NCBI GenBank assembly: GCA_013036105.1
Contig: JAAXCX010000004.1
Location: 1-64,000 of the forward strand
Direction: 5' to 3'
Length of the DNA: 64,000 nt
DNA from: Vulcanimicrobiota bacterium
GTDB taxonomy: Bacteria > Vulcanimicrobiota > Vulcanimicrobiia > Vulcanimicrobiales > Vulcanimicrobiaceae
This document shows positions 9,572 through 18,163 of the stretch, piece by piece. A program made the position numbers and the translations under genes. Numbering within the stretch: the stretch's first letter is position 1; every line of letters starts with the position of its first letter. The notes beneath the pieces are model-generated. The model did not search any database and was not told the DNA's origin. It was given only the letters and a program-made list of their open reading frames with translations.

Positions 9572-10583
9572 ATTCGCCGCGGTTCGCGTCGTGCGGCTGG
9601 TGCTCGTGCTGATCGCGATTACAGTCGTGAGCTTCGCGTTCATGAAAGCGATTCCGGGTGATCCCGTTGCCATCCGGTTGGGCGAACATGCCTCGCCGGT
9701 TCAGGCCGCCGCGCTGCGCGCATCGCTCGGACTGGATAAACCGTGGTACGTACAGCTCGGGATCTACATGGCGCACGCGGCGCGCGGCGATCTCGGAACG
9801 TCGCTGGTCGACAACGAGAGTGTCGCCGGAAAGCTGGCGCAGTATTTCCCCGCTACGGTCGAGCTCGCGCTAGGCGCGATGATCGTGGCCATCGCCTTCG
9901 GAGTCCCGCTCGGGATTATCGCGGCGGTAAAATTCCGCTCCGCCGCCGACGCCTTTACGATGAGTCTCGCGCTGCTGGGAGTCTCGATCCCGGTTTTTTG
10001 GCTCGGTTGGATGCTCGTCTATCTGCTTTCGGTGGTACCATCGCATTACGGGCTCAATCTCTTTCCGATTTCGGGGCGCATCTCGCTGCAATATACCGTG
10101 ACGCCGATCACGCACCTCATCGTCTTGGACGCGCTGTTGGAAGGCAACTGGCAAGCTGCCGCCGACGCGCTCTGGCACTTGGTGTTGCCGGCGCTCACGC
10201 TCGGCACGATTCCGCTGGCGATCATCGCGAAGATCACGCGCAGTGGTATGCTCGACGTTTTGCGCAGCGACTACATCCGGACCGCCCGCGCGAAAGGCTT
10301 GAGCGAACGCACCGTGCTGCTAAGGCACGCCCTGCGCAACGCGCTTGTGCCGATTCTTACAGTCGTGGGTTTGCAGACAGGGCTGTTGCTCGGCGGCGCC
10401 GTGCTGACCGAGCACATCTTTGCCTGGCCGGGCGTTGGACGCTTGGCTTTCGACGCGATCGGCAACCGTGATATGCCGCTGGTCAACGGCGTGATCTTAC
10501 TGTTCGCGACCGTCTTCGTCGTTGTGAATACCGCCGTCGACCTGCTCTATGCCGCCGTGAATCCGCGCATCAGGTACACGTGA
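9564..10583 (+). CDS. ABC transporter permease, DppB/OppB family
   Basis: About 339 residues from the ATG at 9564 (MARFAAVRVV), overlapping the previous stop by 8 bases. The first membrane segment is followed by PGDPVAIRLGE, the hallmark of the dipeptide/oligopeptide permease family, and the cytoplasmic EAA-type loop is TARAKGLSERTVLLRHALRN. Six membrane segments can be traced. DppB normally works with DppC, one or two ATPases and a binding protein; none is encoded nearby, so it must partner with products from elsewhere or be left over. Its stop overlaps the GTG of the sigma-factor gene by 4 bases. Confidence 0.9.
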   Translation: MARFAAVRVVRLVLVLIAITVVSFAFMKAIPGDPVAIRLGEHASPVQAAALRASLGLDKPWYVQLGIYMAHAARGDLGTSLVDNESVAGKLAQYFPATVELALGAMIVAIAFGVPLGIIAAVKFRSAADAFTMSLALLGVSIPVFWLGWMLVYLLSVVPSHYGLNLFPISGRISLQYTVTPITHLIVLDALLEGNWQAAADALWHLVLPALTLGTIPLAIIAKITRSGMLDVLRSDYIRTARAKGLSERTVLLRHALRNALVPILTVVGLQTGLLLGGAVLTEHIFAWPGVGRLAFDAIGNRDMPLVNGVILLFATVFVVVNTAVDLLYAAVNPRIRYT

Positions 10584-11395
10584 AAACGAGCGGCGGCAAG
10601 CGTCGCTACCGCATCAACGGCGTCGAATACGCGCGTGAAGAACTCATCCATAAGTATTTGCACATCGTCAAATACGTGGCGGGAAAAATCTCCGTCAGCC
10701 TTCCGCCCAACGTCGATTTGAACGATTTGATCAACGACGGTATCGTAGGCTTGATCGACGCAATCGAAAAATACGACGATTCACGCGGCGTGAAATTCGA
10801 AACCTACGCGATCACGCGCATCAACGGCGCGATTATCGATGCGCTGCGTGCCCTCGACTGGGTTCCCCGGGCCGTGCGGCAGCGCGCGCGCGAAATCGAG
10901 CGCGCCTATCAGCAACTCGAACTCACGCTCGGACGTCTGCCGGCTGATGCGGAAGTCGCGGCGCACCTCTCGATTCCGATCGACGAATACAACGCGCTGC
11001 TTCAGCGCGTGCGCGGCACGTCGCTGCTTTCGCTCGAGGAACCGCTGCCCAGTGACAAGGGCTATCACATCCCGCTCGCCGATACGCTCAAAGATGCCGA
11101 CGTCGACATCACCGCAAGCGTCGAGCAGCGCGAACTCCGCAATGCGCTGGTGCAAGCGGTCAGCGAACTGCCGCCGCAAGAGCGGGTCGTCATCTCGCTG
11201 TATTATTTCGAAGGACAAGCGCTCAAAGACATCAAGGAGCAGCTCAACGTCTCCGAATCGCGCGTCTCGCAGATCCACGCGCAGGCCGTCATCCATCTGC
11301 GCCAGCTCTTACGCGAGCTGCAAAACGATTTGGGCATCCGCGATGACGATCCGACGCTCAAACAAAAATACGTCCGGAAGGAGCCACGGGGATGA
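10580..11395 (+). CDS. RNA polymerase sigma factor, FliA/WhiG (sigma-28) family
   Basis: A 271-residue sigma factor of the region 2-3-4 type without region 1.1. Region 2 reads [20 protein letters not shown] followed by [18 protein letters not shown] and [13 protein letters not shown], the classic FliA/WhiG signature. Region 4 ([14 protein letters not shown] ... [17 protein letters not shown]) is complete. FliA/WhiG factors direct motility or developmental genes. No flagellar structural operon is in the window, but FliJ-like and FliO-like genes occur about 9-12 kb downstream, so a type III export apparatus may exist elsewhere. The GTG start overlaps the permease stop, and the DUF1905 gene overlaps its own stop, suggesting translational coupling. 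Confidence 0.92.
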   Translation: MKTSGGKRRYRINGVEYAREELIHKYLHIVKYVAGKISVSLPPNVDLNDLINDGIVGLIDAIEKYDDSRGVKFETYAITRINGAIIDALRALDWVPRAVRQRAREIERAYQQLELTLGRLPADAEVAAHLSIPIDEYNALLQRVRGTSLLSLEEPLPSDKGYHIPLADTLKDADVDITASVEQRELRNALVQAVSELPPQERVVISLYYFEGQALKDIKEQLNVSESRVSQIHAQAVIHLRQLLRELQNDLGIRDDDPTLKQKYVRKEPRG

Positions 11396-11655
11396 ACAAA
11401 CGGTTCACCGCAAAAATGCAAAAATCGCCTTCCAAAGGGGGCTGGACCTATGTGGTGATGCCCGGATCGGCCGAGTTTTTTGGAACGCGAGGCTTAGTAA
11501 AGATTCGCGGACGCGTTGACGGAGAGCCGTTCGCGGGTTCTTTCATGGCGCTGGGCGACGGGCGGCACAAGTTGCCGATCAGGGCCGATCTTCGAAAAAA
11601 GATCGGTAAGGAGGCCGGGCGGCGCGTTACCATTGTCCTCGAGAGGCGGCTCTAG
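11392..11655 (+). CDS. DUF1905 domain protein
   Basis: An 87-residue protein whose whole length matches DUF1905: an initial strand (KRFTAKMQK), [24 protein letters not shown]-type strand, a [15 protein letters not shown] turn and a C-terminal helix [20 protein letters not shown]1905 is a small beta-rich fold, often alone or fused to an OmdA-type YdeI domain; no biochemical role is established. The ATG overlaps the sigma-factor stop as ATGA, so expression is coupled to that gene. Confidence 0.85.
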   Translation: MNKRFTAKMQKSPSKGGWTYVVMPGSAEFFGTRGLVKIRGRVDGEPFAGSFMALGDGRHKLPIRADLRKKIGKEAGRRVTIVLERRL

Positions 11656-11683
11656 CGGAACGCCATCAACGGCGGCATTCGAA

Positions 11684-11699
11684 TCGAACAGGAGTTCGA
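11684..11699 (+). promoter_or_regulatory. LexA/SOS box upstream of ftsY-recA-recX
   Basis: TCGAACAGGAGTTCGA is a TCGAAC-N4-GTTCGA site, the form bound by LexA in actinobacteria and, in near-identical form, in Bacillus. The same 17-base spacing layout as in the imuA promoter holds: TTCGAA at 11678 as a weak -35, the box as spacer, and TAGGCG at 11701 as a poor -10. The GTG of ftsY follows at 11725. Confidence 0.65.
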
Positions 11700-11724
11700 T
11701 TAGGCGCGTGGAAGGCTTGGGTCC

Positions 11725-12645
11725 GTGAGCAGTTGGCTTACTAAGCTCCGGGCCTCGTTCGGAATGGCGAGGGAGGCACTGGCCGGCGTCGAGGCCTTAG
11801 GCCGGGCGCGCAAGCCCATTACCCCCGAGGTCTGGGAAGAGCTCGAGGAGCTTTTACTCTCCGCCGATTTCGGCGTAGCGACAACGACGAAAATCCTCGG
11901 CGGTCTGAAAACGGTCGCAAAACAAGAACTCTGGAGCACGAGCGATCAGATCGTCGCGCGGTTCCGCAAAGACGTCGAGCGTTTCCTCACGCTTCCGGAC
12001 GGTGACCTCAATTTGGCCGGCGCCCCCGCGGTGGTGCTCGTCGTCGGCGTGAACGGCAGCGGAAAGACGACGACGATCGGCAAGCTCGCTACGCGTCTGC
12101 ACTCTCAAGGGAAGAGCGTCACGCTCGTGGCCGCGGACACGTTCCGCGCCGCTGCGGCCGAGCAACTGAGCATTTGGGCGGAACGCTCGGGCGCGTCGTT
12201 CGTACGCGGCAAGGAAGGCGCCGATCCGTCCTCGGTCGTTTTCGACGGTTTGCAAGCCGCCCGGTCGCGGGAGGCCGATGTGGTGATCGTCGACACTGCG
12301 GGCCGGCTGCAAACCAAAACCAATCTTATGGAAGAACTGAAAAAGATGCGGCGCATCATCGAGCGTGAGACGGGTGCGCCGCCCGCCGAGACCTTGCTCG
12401 TGCTCGACGGCACGACCGGGCAAAACGCGATCTCTCAGGCCAAACTTTTCCATCAGGCGGCGGCCTTGACCGGGGCCGTCGTGACCAAGCTGGACTCGAC
12501 CGCCAAGGGCGGCGTGCTTGTCGCCATCGTCGACGAGCTCGAAGTTCCCATAAAATTCGTCGGGCTCGGCGAGACCGCGGAAGACCTGCGGCCGTTCTCG
12601 CCGGGCGAATTTATCGACGCGCTGTTCGAAGAAAGCCCTTTTTAA
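11725..12645 (+). CDS. ftsY: Signal recognition particle receptor FtsY
   Basis: A 306-residue SRP GTPase. It has an N-domain helical bundle (about 1-90), then the G-domain with GVNGSGKTTTIGKLA (P-loop), ADTFRAAAAEQL, DTAGRLQTKTNLM and TKLDSTAKGG, ending in FVGLGETAEDLRPFSPGEF. It docks SRP-ribosome complexes at the membrane. The acidic A-domain of E. coli FtsY is missing, as in many bacteria. The start is GTG at 11725. The upstream gap contains an SOS box, which would be unusual for ftsY itself but fits a transcript that continues into recA and recX. Confidence 0.96.
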   Translation: MSSWLTKLRASFGMAREALAGVEALGRARKPITPEVWEELEELLLSADFGVATTTKILGGLKTVAKQELWSTSDQIVARFRKDVERFLTLPDGDLNLAGAPAVVLVVGVNGSGKTTTIGKLATRLHSQGKSVTLVAADTFRAAAAEQLSIWAERSGASFVRGKEGADPSSVVFDGLQAARSREADVVIVDTAGRLQTKTNLMEELKKMRRIIERETGAPPAETLLVLDGTTGQNAISQAKLFHQAAALTGAVVTKLDSTAKGGVLVAIVDELEVPIKFVGLGETAEDLRPFSPGEFIDALFEESPF

Positions 12646-12664
12646 GTGCCAGGCACTTGGCACT
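12645..12664 (+). repeat. Iterated AGTGCC/GGCACT palindrome between ftsY and recA
   Basis: AGTGCC-A-GGCACT-T-GGCACT starts inside the ftsY stop codon. It forms either a compact palindrome (first two units) or a 7-bp hairpin AGTGCCA/TGGCACT with a six-base loop. There is no T-run, so it is not an ordinary intrinsic terminator. It could be a REP-like element or an operator for recA. Confidence 0.5.
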
Positions 12665-12717
12665 CAGACCCGATATCGTGAATAGAGAAATAACAGAAGC
12701 TCAAGAGTAGGAGAGAT

Positions 12718-13755
12718 ATGGCAGCTCAAGACGAACGGCAGACCGCCCTCAGCAACGCCCTCGCGCAGATCGAGCGTCAATTTGGCAAAGGCTCGATCAT
12801 GCGGATGGGCGAGTTCAGCGAACGGATGGCATTCGAGGTCGTTCCCTCCGGTTCGATCGCGATCGATCTCGCGCTCGGCGTCGGCGGTTTCCCGCGCGGA
12901 CGCATCGCTGAGATTTACGGCCCCGAATCGAGCGGTAAGACGACGCTCGCGCTGCACGCCATCGCCGAAGCGCAAAAACTCGGCGGCACCGCAGCTTTCA
13001 TCGACGTCGAGCACGCGCTCGATCCCACCTATGCCGCGGCTTTGGGCGTGGATTTGGATAACTTGCTCGTTTCGCAGCCGGATACCGGCGAACAGGCGCT
13101 CGACATCGCCGAAATGCTGATCCGCAGCAACGCAGTGGACGTGATCGTGCTCGATTCGGTCGCCGCTCTCGTTACCAAAGCGGAGCTCGAAGGCGACATG
13201 GGCGACGCACATGTCGGCTTGCAGGCCCGGCTCATGTCCCAGGCGCTGCGCAAATTGACGGCGTGTATCTCCCGCAGCAAAGCCGTGATGATCTTCATCA
13301 ATCAGCTGCGCGAAAAGGTCGGGGTCATGTTCGGCAGCCCCGAAACGACGTCGGGCGGCCGCGCGCTCAAGTTCTACGCCTCGATTCGTCTCGACGTTCG
13401 CAAGCTCGAACAAATCAAAGTCGGGCAAGACGTGGTCGGCACGCGCACGCGCGTCAAGGTTGTCAAGAACAAGGTTGCGCCGCCGTTCCGCCAGGCCGAG
13501 TTCGACATCACGTACGGCCACGGCATCAGCAAGATGGGTTCCATTCTCGATATCGCGCTCGAACGAAACATCGTGGGCAAGAGCGGCTCGTGGTACACCT
13601 ACGGCGAGCAGCGCATCGGACAAGGCCGCGAAAACGCGAAATCCTATCTGGAAGAGCACATAGATCTCGCCGACGAGATCGCGGGCAAGATTCGCGAAGA
13701 GCTCACGGCAACGGTGTCGCGCAACGGCACGGCCGCGGCGGTTTCGCCGGAGTAG
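12718..13755 (+). CDS. recA: Recombinase RecA
   Basis: A 345-residue RecA, normal length. Walker A is [14 protein letters not shown], Walker B region [16 protein letters not shown], and the DNA-binding loop 2 contains [17 protein letters not shown]. The C-terminal lobe includes [19 protein letters not shown]. RecA forms the ATP-dependent filament for homologous repair and triggers LexA self-cleavage. A strong ribosome site (GGAGAG) lies 5 bases before the ATG. No TCGAAC-N4-GTTCGA box was found in the 72 bases before the gene; SOS control could come from the box before ftsY. RecX follows 3 bases after the stop. Confidence 0.98.
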   Translation: MAAQDERQTALSNALAQIERQFGKGSIMRMGEFSERMAFEVVPSGSIAIDLALGVGGFPRGRIAEIYGPESSGKTTLALHAIAEAQKLGGTAAFIDVEHALDPTYAAALGVDLDNLLVSQPDTGEQALDIAEMLIRSNAVDVIVLDSVAALVTKAELEGDMGDAHVGLQARLMSQALRKLTACISRSKAVMIFINQLREKVGVMFGSPETTSGGRALKFYASIRLDVRKLEQIKVGQDVVGTRTRVKVVKNKVAPPFRQAEFDITYGHGISKMGSILDIALERNIVGKSGSWYTYGEQRIGQGRENAKSYLEEHIDLADEIAGKIREELTATVSRNGTAAAVSPE

Positions 13756-13758
13756 TAG

Positions 13759-14223
13759 GTGGCGACAGCATACGTCTGCGCGCTGCGGATGCTGGCGCAC
13801 CGGCGCCTCACCGAAGCGCAGCTCTGGCAGAGACTCGAGCGCAAGCCGTTTGAGCCCCAAGAGATTCGCGGCGCAGTCGAACGGTGTAAGCGCGACGGAT
13901 ACGTCGACGACAAACTCTTCGCTCAACTCTACATAGAGGGAAAGCAGAAGGCGGTCGGCGACGTGCGGCTGGTCGGAGAGCTCGTGCGCAAGGGCATCGA
14001 TCGCACGGCGGCGTGGTCCGCCGTGCAAAGCGCCTCCGCGAGCGAAGATGCACGCGTACAAAGAGCGCTCGAGAAACTCTTGCGGACAAAGAGCGACCTC
14101 AGTTACCCGTCCGCTGCGCGCGCGCTGGAGCGTCTTGGATTTCCGGCGCCGCTGGTCTACCGCCGTTTGCGCGAGCATGCGGCGGAGTTCGGTCCCTTTG
14201 CTGAGGTGGCGCAAGCCTCTTAA
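13759..14223 (+). CDS. recX: Regulatory protein RecX
   Basis: A 154-residue, all-helical protein with three tandem three-helix modules, the RecX layout: [19 protein letters not shown], then [20 protein letters not shown], then ALEKLLRT...[16 protein letters not shown]. RecX binds in the groove of RecA filaments and limits strand exchange. It starts with GTG three bases after the recA stop, the common recA-recX operon arrangement. Confidence 0.93.
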   Translation: MATAYVCALRMLAHRRLTEAQLWQRLERKPFEPQEIRGAVERCKRDGYVDDKLFAQLYIEGKQKAVGDVRLVGELVRKGIDRTAAWSAVQSASASEDARVQRALEKLLRTKSDLSYPSAARALERLGFPAPLVYRRLREHAAEFGPFAEVAQAS

Positions 14224-14243
14224 ACGCGGGCACACCTCTTGGC

Positions 14244-14933
14244 ATGCCCGTGCTTCGCGTACTGATCGCCGAGGACGACGCGAGCATCGCGGACCTGTTG
14301 AAACATCACTTGCAGCGCGAAGGGCTCGACGTTTGCATCGCCGGCGATGGGAACGTGACGCTGCGCATGGCGCGCAACTGGGCAGACTTGCTGATCTTAG
14401 ACATCGGTCTGCCCGCGATCGACGGATTCGAGGTGGCGCGTACCCTGCGGCGGGAAAAACGCGAACTGCCCATCGTGATGCTGACCGCGCGCGCCGACGA
14501 AGTCGATCGCATCGTCGGCCTGGAATTGGGCGCTGACGATTACGTCACAAAACCGTTCAGTCCCCGCGAAGTGATCGCGCGCGTCAAGACGCTGGCGCGG
14601 CGCATCGGCAAAGCCTATCAGGATCATCCGGCGATTTTGAAATTCGGACGGCTGGAGATCGACGAGGTCGCGCGCGAGGTGCGCGTCGACGGCGCGACCA
14701 TCAGACTGAAGCCGCGCGAGTTCTCGCTGCTGCTGGAATTGGCCAGCAACGCCGGCATGGCGATGTCGCGTCAGATGCTGCTGGAAAAGATCTGGGGTTT
14801 CGATTTCTTAGGCGACGAGCGCACTGTCGACGTGCACGTCCGGCGGATCCGCCTGAAGCTCGAAGAACAGCGCAAACTTCCGGGCATCCTGCTGACGGTG
14901 CATGGGTTCGGCTATAAGTTCGCCTGCCGCTAA
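14244..14933 (+). CDS. OmpR-family two-component response regulator
   Basis: A 229-residue regulator. Receiver domain (1-120): acidic pocket EDD near residue 10, phosphoacceptor Asp in LLILDIGLPAIDGFEV, Thr in MLTARADEV and Lys in DDYVTKPF. The winged-helix DNA-binding domain (about 130-228) has the recognition region DERTVDVHVRRIRLKLE and ends GFGYKFACR. It pairs with the overlapping histidine-kinase gene. Neither the stimulus nor the target genes are apparent. Confidence 0.96.
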   Translation: MPVLRVLIAEDDASIADLLKHHLQREGLDVCIAGDGNVTLRMARNWADLLILDIGLPAIDGFEVARTLRREKRELPIVMLTARADEVDRIVGLELGADDYVTKPFSPREVIARVKTLARRIGKAYQDHPAILKFGRLEIDEVAREVRVDGATIRLKPREFSLLLELASNAGMAMSRQMLLEKIWGFDFLGDERTVDVHVRRIRLKLEEQRKLPGILLTVHGFGYKFACR

Positions 14934-15999
14934 CGGCGGCGTGCCGCTGCTCGTGCTGCGCGTTCCCGAATTCGAGCATATCGCATGGCGCGAAGGAAAA
15001 CGCGCAGCACGCCGCGTCGAACGCCGCGCGGCGCAAGCGTTTGCCGCCGCCTCGCGCCGCGTTTTGCGCCGCGGAGACGACCGCATTCACGATCGCGGAC
15101 GCGATATTTTCGCCGTGCTGGTCGCCGGGGCGCCGCGCGGTCCGTCGCGGCCGAATCCAAGCGTCTGCCGCGCGATGCTGCAGCGGATCGCTTCGGAGAT
15201 GGCCGCCGAAACCGGTTTGCACGTGGAGAGCGGATGGACGCTGGCGCAACCGCCGTTCGACTTGGACGCCGAGATTGAGATCGCGCTGGAGCGGGGCGCG
15301 CGCGAACGCGAGCGCTATGAGTTCTTTGCCGCGGTCGGCCACGAGCTGCGCACGCCGCTGGCCTCCATCCGCGGGTATCTCGAGACGCTGCTCGACGGTG
15401 AGGTCGACGTGCCGACCTCGCAGCGGTTCTTACATACCGCGCAGCGAGAAGCGCTGCGCATGGGGCGTATGATCGACGGCATGTTCGAATTTTCGCTGCT
15501 CGACTTATCGGCCGGACTCAGCGCATTGGGCGGATGTGACGTCGGCGAGCAACTGACGCTGGCTTGCGAAGCCGTCGCTCCGCTGGCGCGTTCCCGCGGA
15601 ATGACCGTGGAGCTCAATGCCTGCAAGCCTGCGGTTGCAGCCATCGATCCCGACCCGTGTCTGCAGATTTTGATCAATTTGCTCGAAAACGCGACGAAGT
15701 ACGGAGCGCAAGGCGGAACGATTGCCGTCGGAGTGTATGCGCGGGGAGAGAAAATCCTCATCAGCGTCGAGGACGACGGCCCCGGCGTCGATGCACTGGA
15801 ACGCGCGTCGGTTTTCGAGCTCAGCGTGCGCGGAAAAGATGCCGCAGCCGGTCGCGGCGCCGGCATAGGTCTGGCGATCGTGAAGCTGATCGCCGAACGG
15901 TGCGGCGGCAGCGTTGCGGTCGCCGATTCAGTGCTCGGCGGAGCTCGCTTCGACGTGACGCTGCCCGCTCAGGCGGAGTTTTCCACAGGGCCGTCGTAG
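14902..15999 (+). CDS. Soluble sensor histidine kinase with degenerate GGDEF-like N-terminus
   Basis: Up to 365 residues; the start may instead be GTG at 14941. The kinase half (about 135-365) has the H-box FFAAVGHELRTPLASIRG, N-box LINLLENATKYG, G1 box SVEDDGPGVDALE and G2 GRGAGIGLAIVKLI. No membrane segment is present, so it is cytoplasmic. The N-terminal 120 residues start with a strand like VPLLVLRVPEFEHI and later RGRDIFAVLV at the place where cyclase domains have GGDEF; this looks like a degenerate diguanylate-cyclase fold used as a sensor (inference). It overlaps the response-regulator gene by 32 bases if started at 14902. Confidence 0.9.
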   Translation: MGSAISSPAANGGVPLLVLRVPEFEHIAWREGKRAARRVERRAAQAFAAASRRVLRRGDDRIHDRGRDIFAVLVAGAPRGPSRPNPSVCRAMLQRIASEMAAETGLHVESGWTLAQPPFDLDAEIEIALERGARERERYEFFAAVGHELRTPLASIRGYLETLLDGEVDVPTSQRFLHTAQREALRMGRMIDGMFEFSLLDLSAGLSALGGCDVGEQLTLACEAVAPLARSRGMTVELNACKPAVAAIDPDPCLQILINLLENATKYGAQGGTIAVGVYARGEKILISVEDDGPGVDALERASVFELSVRGKDAAAGRGAGIGLAIVKLIAERCGGSVAVADSVLGGARFDVTLPAQAEFSTGPS

Positions 16000-16009
16000 A
16001 TGTAAGTCC

Positions 16010-16342
16010 GTGGCAACGACTGGGGCCCGGTTCGCTCATCGCAGCGAAGAAGAATTTGCGCGGCTTCTGGATTTTTACGAAGTCAGTTGGATCTACGAAC
16101 CATGTGCTTTTCCGATCTGCTGGGACGCGCACGGCTACGTCAGCGAATGGTTTACGCCGGATTTCTTCTTGCCTGAATTCGATCTTTTTGTTGAAATGAC
16201 CGTGTTGAGCCCGCGCCTGTTGACCCGCAAGAACCGCAAGATGCGGCTGCTGCGCCAAGCCTATCCGGACGTTCAGATCAAACTTTTCACGCGCCGCGAC
16301 GTGGAACGCGTGTTCTCCAATAGGGTCGCGCGCGCTTCGTGA
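16010..16342 (+). CDS. PD-(D/E)xK nuclease-fold hypothetical protein
   Basis: A 110-residue protein starting with GTG. The centre reads GYVSEWFTPDFFLPEFDLFVEMT followed by LLTRKNRKMRLL; the PD...ExT...K spacing is that of restriction-endonuclease-like folds. The earlier segment (SEEEFARLLDFYEVSWIYEP) is typical of a small conserved family often found beside hpt. No biochemical function is known to me. The stop overlaps the hpt GTG by 4 bases, so the two proteins are probably made in step. Confidence 0.7.
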   Translation: MATTGARFAHRSEEEFARLLDFYEVSWIYEPCAFPICWDAHGYVSEWFTPDFFLPEFDLFVEMTVLSPRLLTRKNRKMRLLRQAYPDVQIKLFTRRDVERVFSNRVARAS

Positions 16343-16851
16343 TCGCCGAACAGCTCTACGACGAAGCCGCCATTGAGGCGCGCGTCCGCGAACTCGGAGC
16401 TGCGATTTCGCGTGACTATGCCGGACTCAACCCCATGGTTGTCGGCGTCCTCACCGCCTCCGCGGTGTTCTTAGCCGATCTGACGCGAGCGATTGCTATT
16501 CCGTGCGAATTCGATGTGATCGCGCTCACGCGATACCAAGACGCAGAAGGGCTGCGTTTCGTCAAAGATACGTCGGCTTCGGTCGAGGCTCGTCACGTGA
16601 TTTTGGTTGAGGATACCATCGACACCGGCCTGACCTTGCAATACGTCTCGCGTACGCTGCGGGCGCGGCAGCCGGCGTCGCTCGAGATTTGCACGCTGCT
16701 CGATCGTCCGCACCGCCGGATCGCGGGGCTTGAAGTAAAGTATCGCGGGTTTGAGATTCCCGACGTTTTCGTGGTCGGCTACGGCCTCGATTATCAAGGG
16801 CGGTACCGGGAGTTGCCCGCACTCTACGCTCACGGCAGCTGGCCGCGGTAA
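16339..16851 (+). CDS. hpt: Hypoxanthine phosphoribosyltransferase
   Basis: A 170-residue type I phosphoribosyltransferase. The PRPP-binding loop is HVILVEDTIDTGLTLQYV; the N-terminal substrate region VVGVLTASAVFLADLTRAI and the hood segment LDRPHRRI...GFEIPDVFVVGYGLDY complete the hypoxanthine-guanine family pattern. It salvages purine bases to nucleotides in the cytoplasm. GTG start overlapping the upstream stop. purA, another purine gene, lies two genes downstream. Confidence 0.95.
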   Translation: MIAEQLYDEAAIEARVRELGAAISRDYAGLNPMVVGVLTASAVFLADLTRAIAIPCEFDVIALTRYQDAEGLRFVKDTSASVEARHVILVEDTIDTGLTLQYVSRTLRARQPASLEICTLLDRPHRRIAGLEVKYRGFEIPDVFVVGYGLDYQGRYRELPALYAHGSWPR

Positions 16852-16858
16852 CACGGCC

Positions 16859-18163
16859 GTGCCCAGCAGCGTGCAGCGCCGGATTTCGACGTTTTTCGGG
16901 CTGCTGCTCATCGCGCTGGTGGCCGTTGCGCCGGCGTCGGGCTTGGAGATCCAGTCGATCGTGCGCGCTGCCGAGCAGTATCAAAATCCCAACGCTCACT
17001 TGCAGACCATGTTCCGGGCGGCACTGTTGGATACGACCAAACTCGCGGAGTTCGCGCCCGATGGGACCGCTTACGTAAAGACCGGCGACATTCCGGCGGA
17101 GTGGCTGCGCGACGCCAGCGCACAGGTGCGCCCCTATCTCTACTACGCCAAGACCGACGCATCGGTCCGTGCGCTCTTGCGCGCGATCATCGCGCGTCAG
17201 GCGAAATACGTGCAGATCGATCCGTATGCGAATGCGTTTACGCTCGATTACCGCGTTTGGGAAGAGAAGTACGAGCTCGATTCGCTCGCCTATCCCGTAA
17301 CGCTGGCCTGGAGTTATTGGCACGAGACCGGCGACGCCGCAATCTTCACGCCCGACGAGCAAAAAGCGCTCGATGCGACCCTGGCGACCATGCAGCGCGA
17401 ACAGAACCACGCGCGCGATTCGCGCTACACGCATAGAGAACTCGTCAACGATGGGAAGGGCCGGCCGGCCGGCTACACCGGCATGATATGGACGGGGTTT
17501 CGTCCCTCCGACGATGCCTGTTACTACAACTATTTGATTCCGTCGGAAATGTTCGCGGTCGTCGCGCTCGGCGATATGGAGCAGATCGAGCGCCAAGTCT
17601 ACCACGATGCTCCCAAGGCGCGGGCCGCCGCCCTGCTGCGCGATCAAGTTCGCCGCGGAATCGAAAGATACGGTATGGTAGCCGACAAGAAATACGGAAA
17701 GATCTATGCCTTCGAGGCCGACGGCCTGGGGAACGCGATCGTGACCGACGACGCGAATATTCCGAGCCTGCTCTCCGCGCCGTACATTGGCTACACGACG
17801 GCGGGCGACCGGTACTATCTCAACACGCGAGCCTTCTTACTTTCGCAGGACAACGCGTCGTATTATTCGGGAAATTTCGCGCGCGGGATCGGCAGCTACC
17901 ACACGCCGGATCACTGGATCTGGCCGCTGGCACTGGTGATGGAAGGCCTCACGTCCGGTTCGCAGACCGAGAAACAAGACGTTCTCAACCAGTTGCTGGC
18001 CAGCGATCCGGGCGATCATCTGTTGCACGAATCCTTCGATCCAAACGATCCCAAACGCTACACGCGAGTGGATTTCGGCTGGCCAAACGCGCTCTTCAGC
18101 GAGTACGTGATGACGTCGTTTGACGGCGTCTCGCCGATTCCGATGGGTGAACCATCGACGTAA
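16859..18163 (+). CDS. Glycoside hydrolase family 125 (exo-alpha-1,6-mannosidase-like), exported
   Basis: About 434 residues from GTG 16859 (GTG 16871 is an alternative); both keep a signal-like segment FFGLLLIALVAVAPASG. The body shows the GH125 signatures KTGDIPAEWLRDASAQVRPY near residue 75 and YTGMIWTGFRPSDDACYYNY near 205, with LIPSEMFAVVALG following. Family members are metal-independent, inverting (alpha/alpha)6-barrel enzymes that remove alpha-1,6-mannose. Export suggests action on glycans outside the cytoplasm. No other mannan genes are near. The last bases of this gene overlap the apparent purA start. Confidence 0.9.
   Translation: MPSSVQRRISTFFGLLLIALVAVAPASGLEIQSIVRAAEQYQNPNAHLQTMFRAALLDTTKLAEFAPDGTAYVKTGDIPAEWLRDASAQVRPYLYYAKTDASVRALLRAIIARQAKYVQIDPYANAFTLDYRVWEEKYELDSLAYPVTLAWSYWHETGDAAIFTPDEQKALDATLATMQREQNHARDSRYTHRELVNDGKGRPAGYTGMIWTGFRPSDDACYYNYLIPSEMFAVVALGDMEQIERQVYHDAPKARAAALLRDQVRRGIERYGMVADKKYGKIYAFEADGLGNAIVTDDANIPSLLSAPYIGYTTAGDRYYLNTRAFLLSQDNASYYSGNFARGIGSYHTPDHWIWPLALVMEGLTSGSQTEKQDVLNQLLASDPGDHLLHESFDPNDPKRYTRVDFGWPNALFSEYVMTSFDGVSPIPMGEPST

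Noticed and set aside
12646-12717. LexA box directly before recA
   Set aside because: No TCGAAC-N4-GTTCGA or GAAC-N4-GTTC sequence occurs in these 72 bases.
12664-14235. Long minus-strand open frame (523 codons) opposite recA and recX
   Set aside because: It mirrors recA codons, has no recognisable domain, and recA is certain on the other strand; GC-rich DNA gives many such antisense frames.
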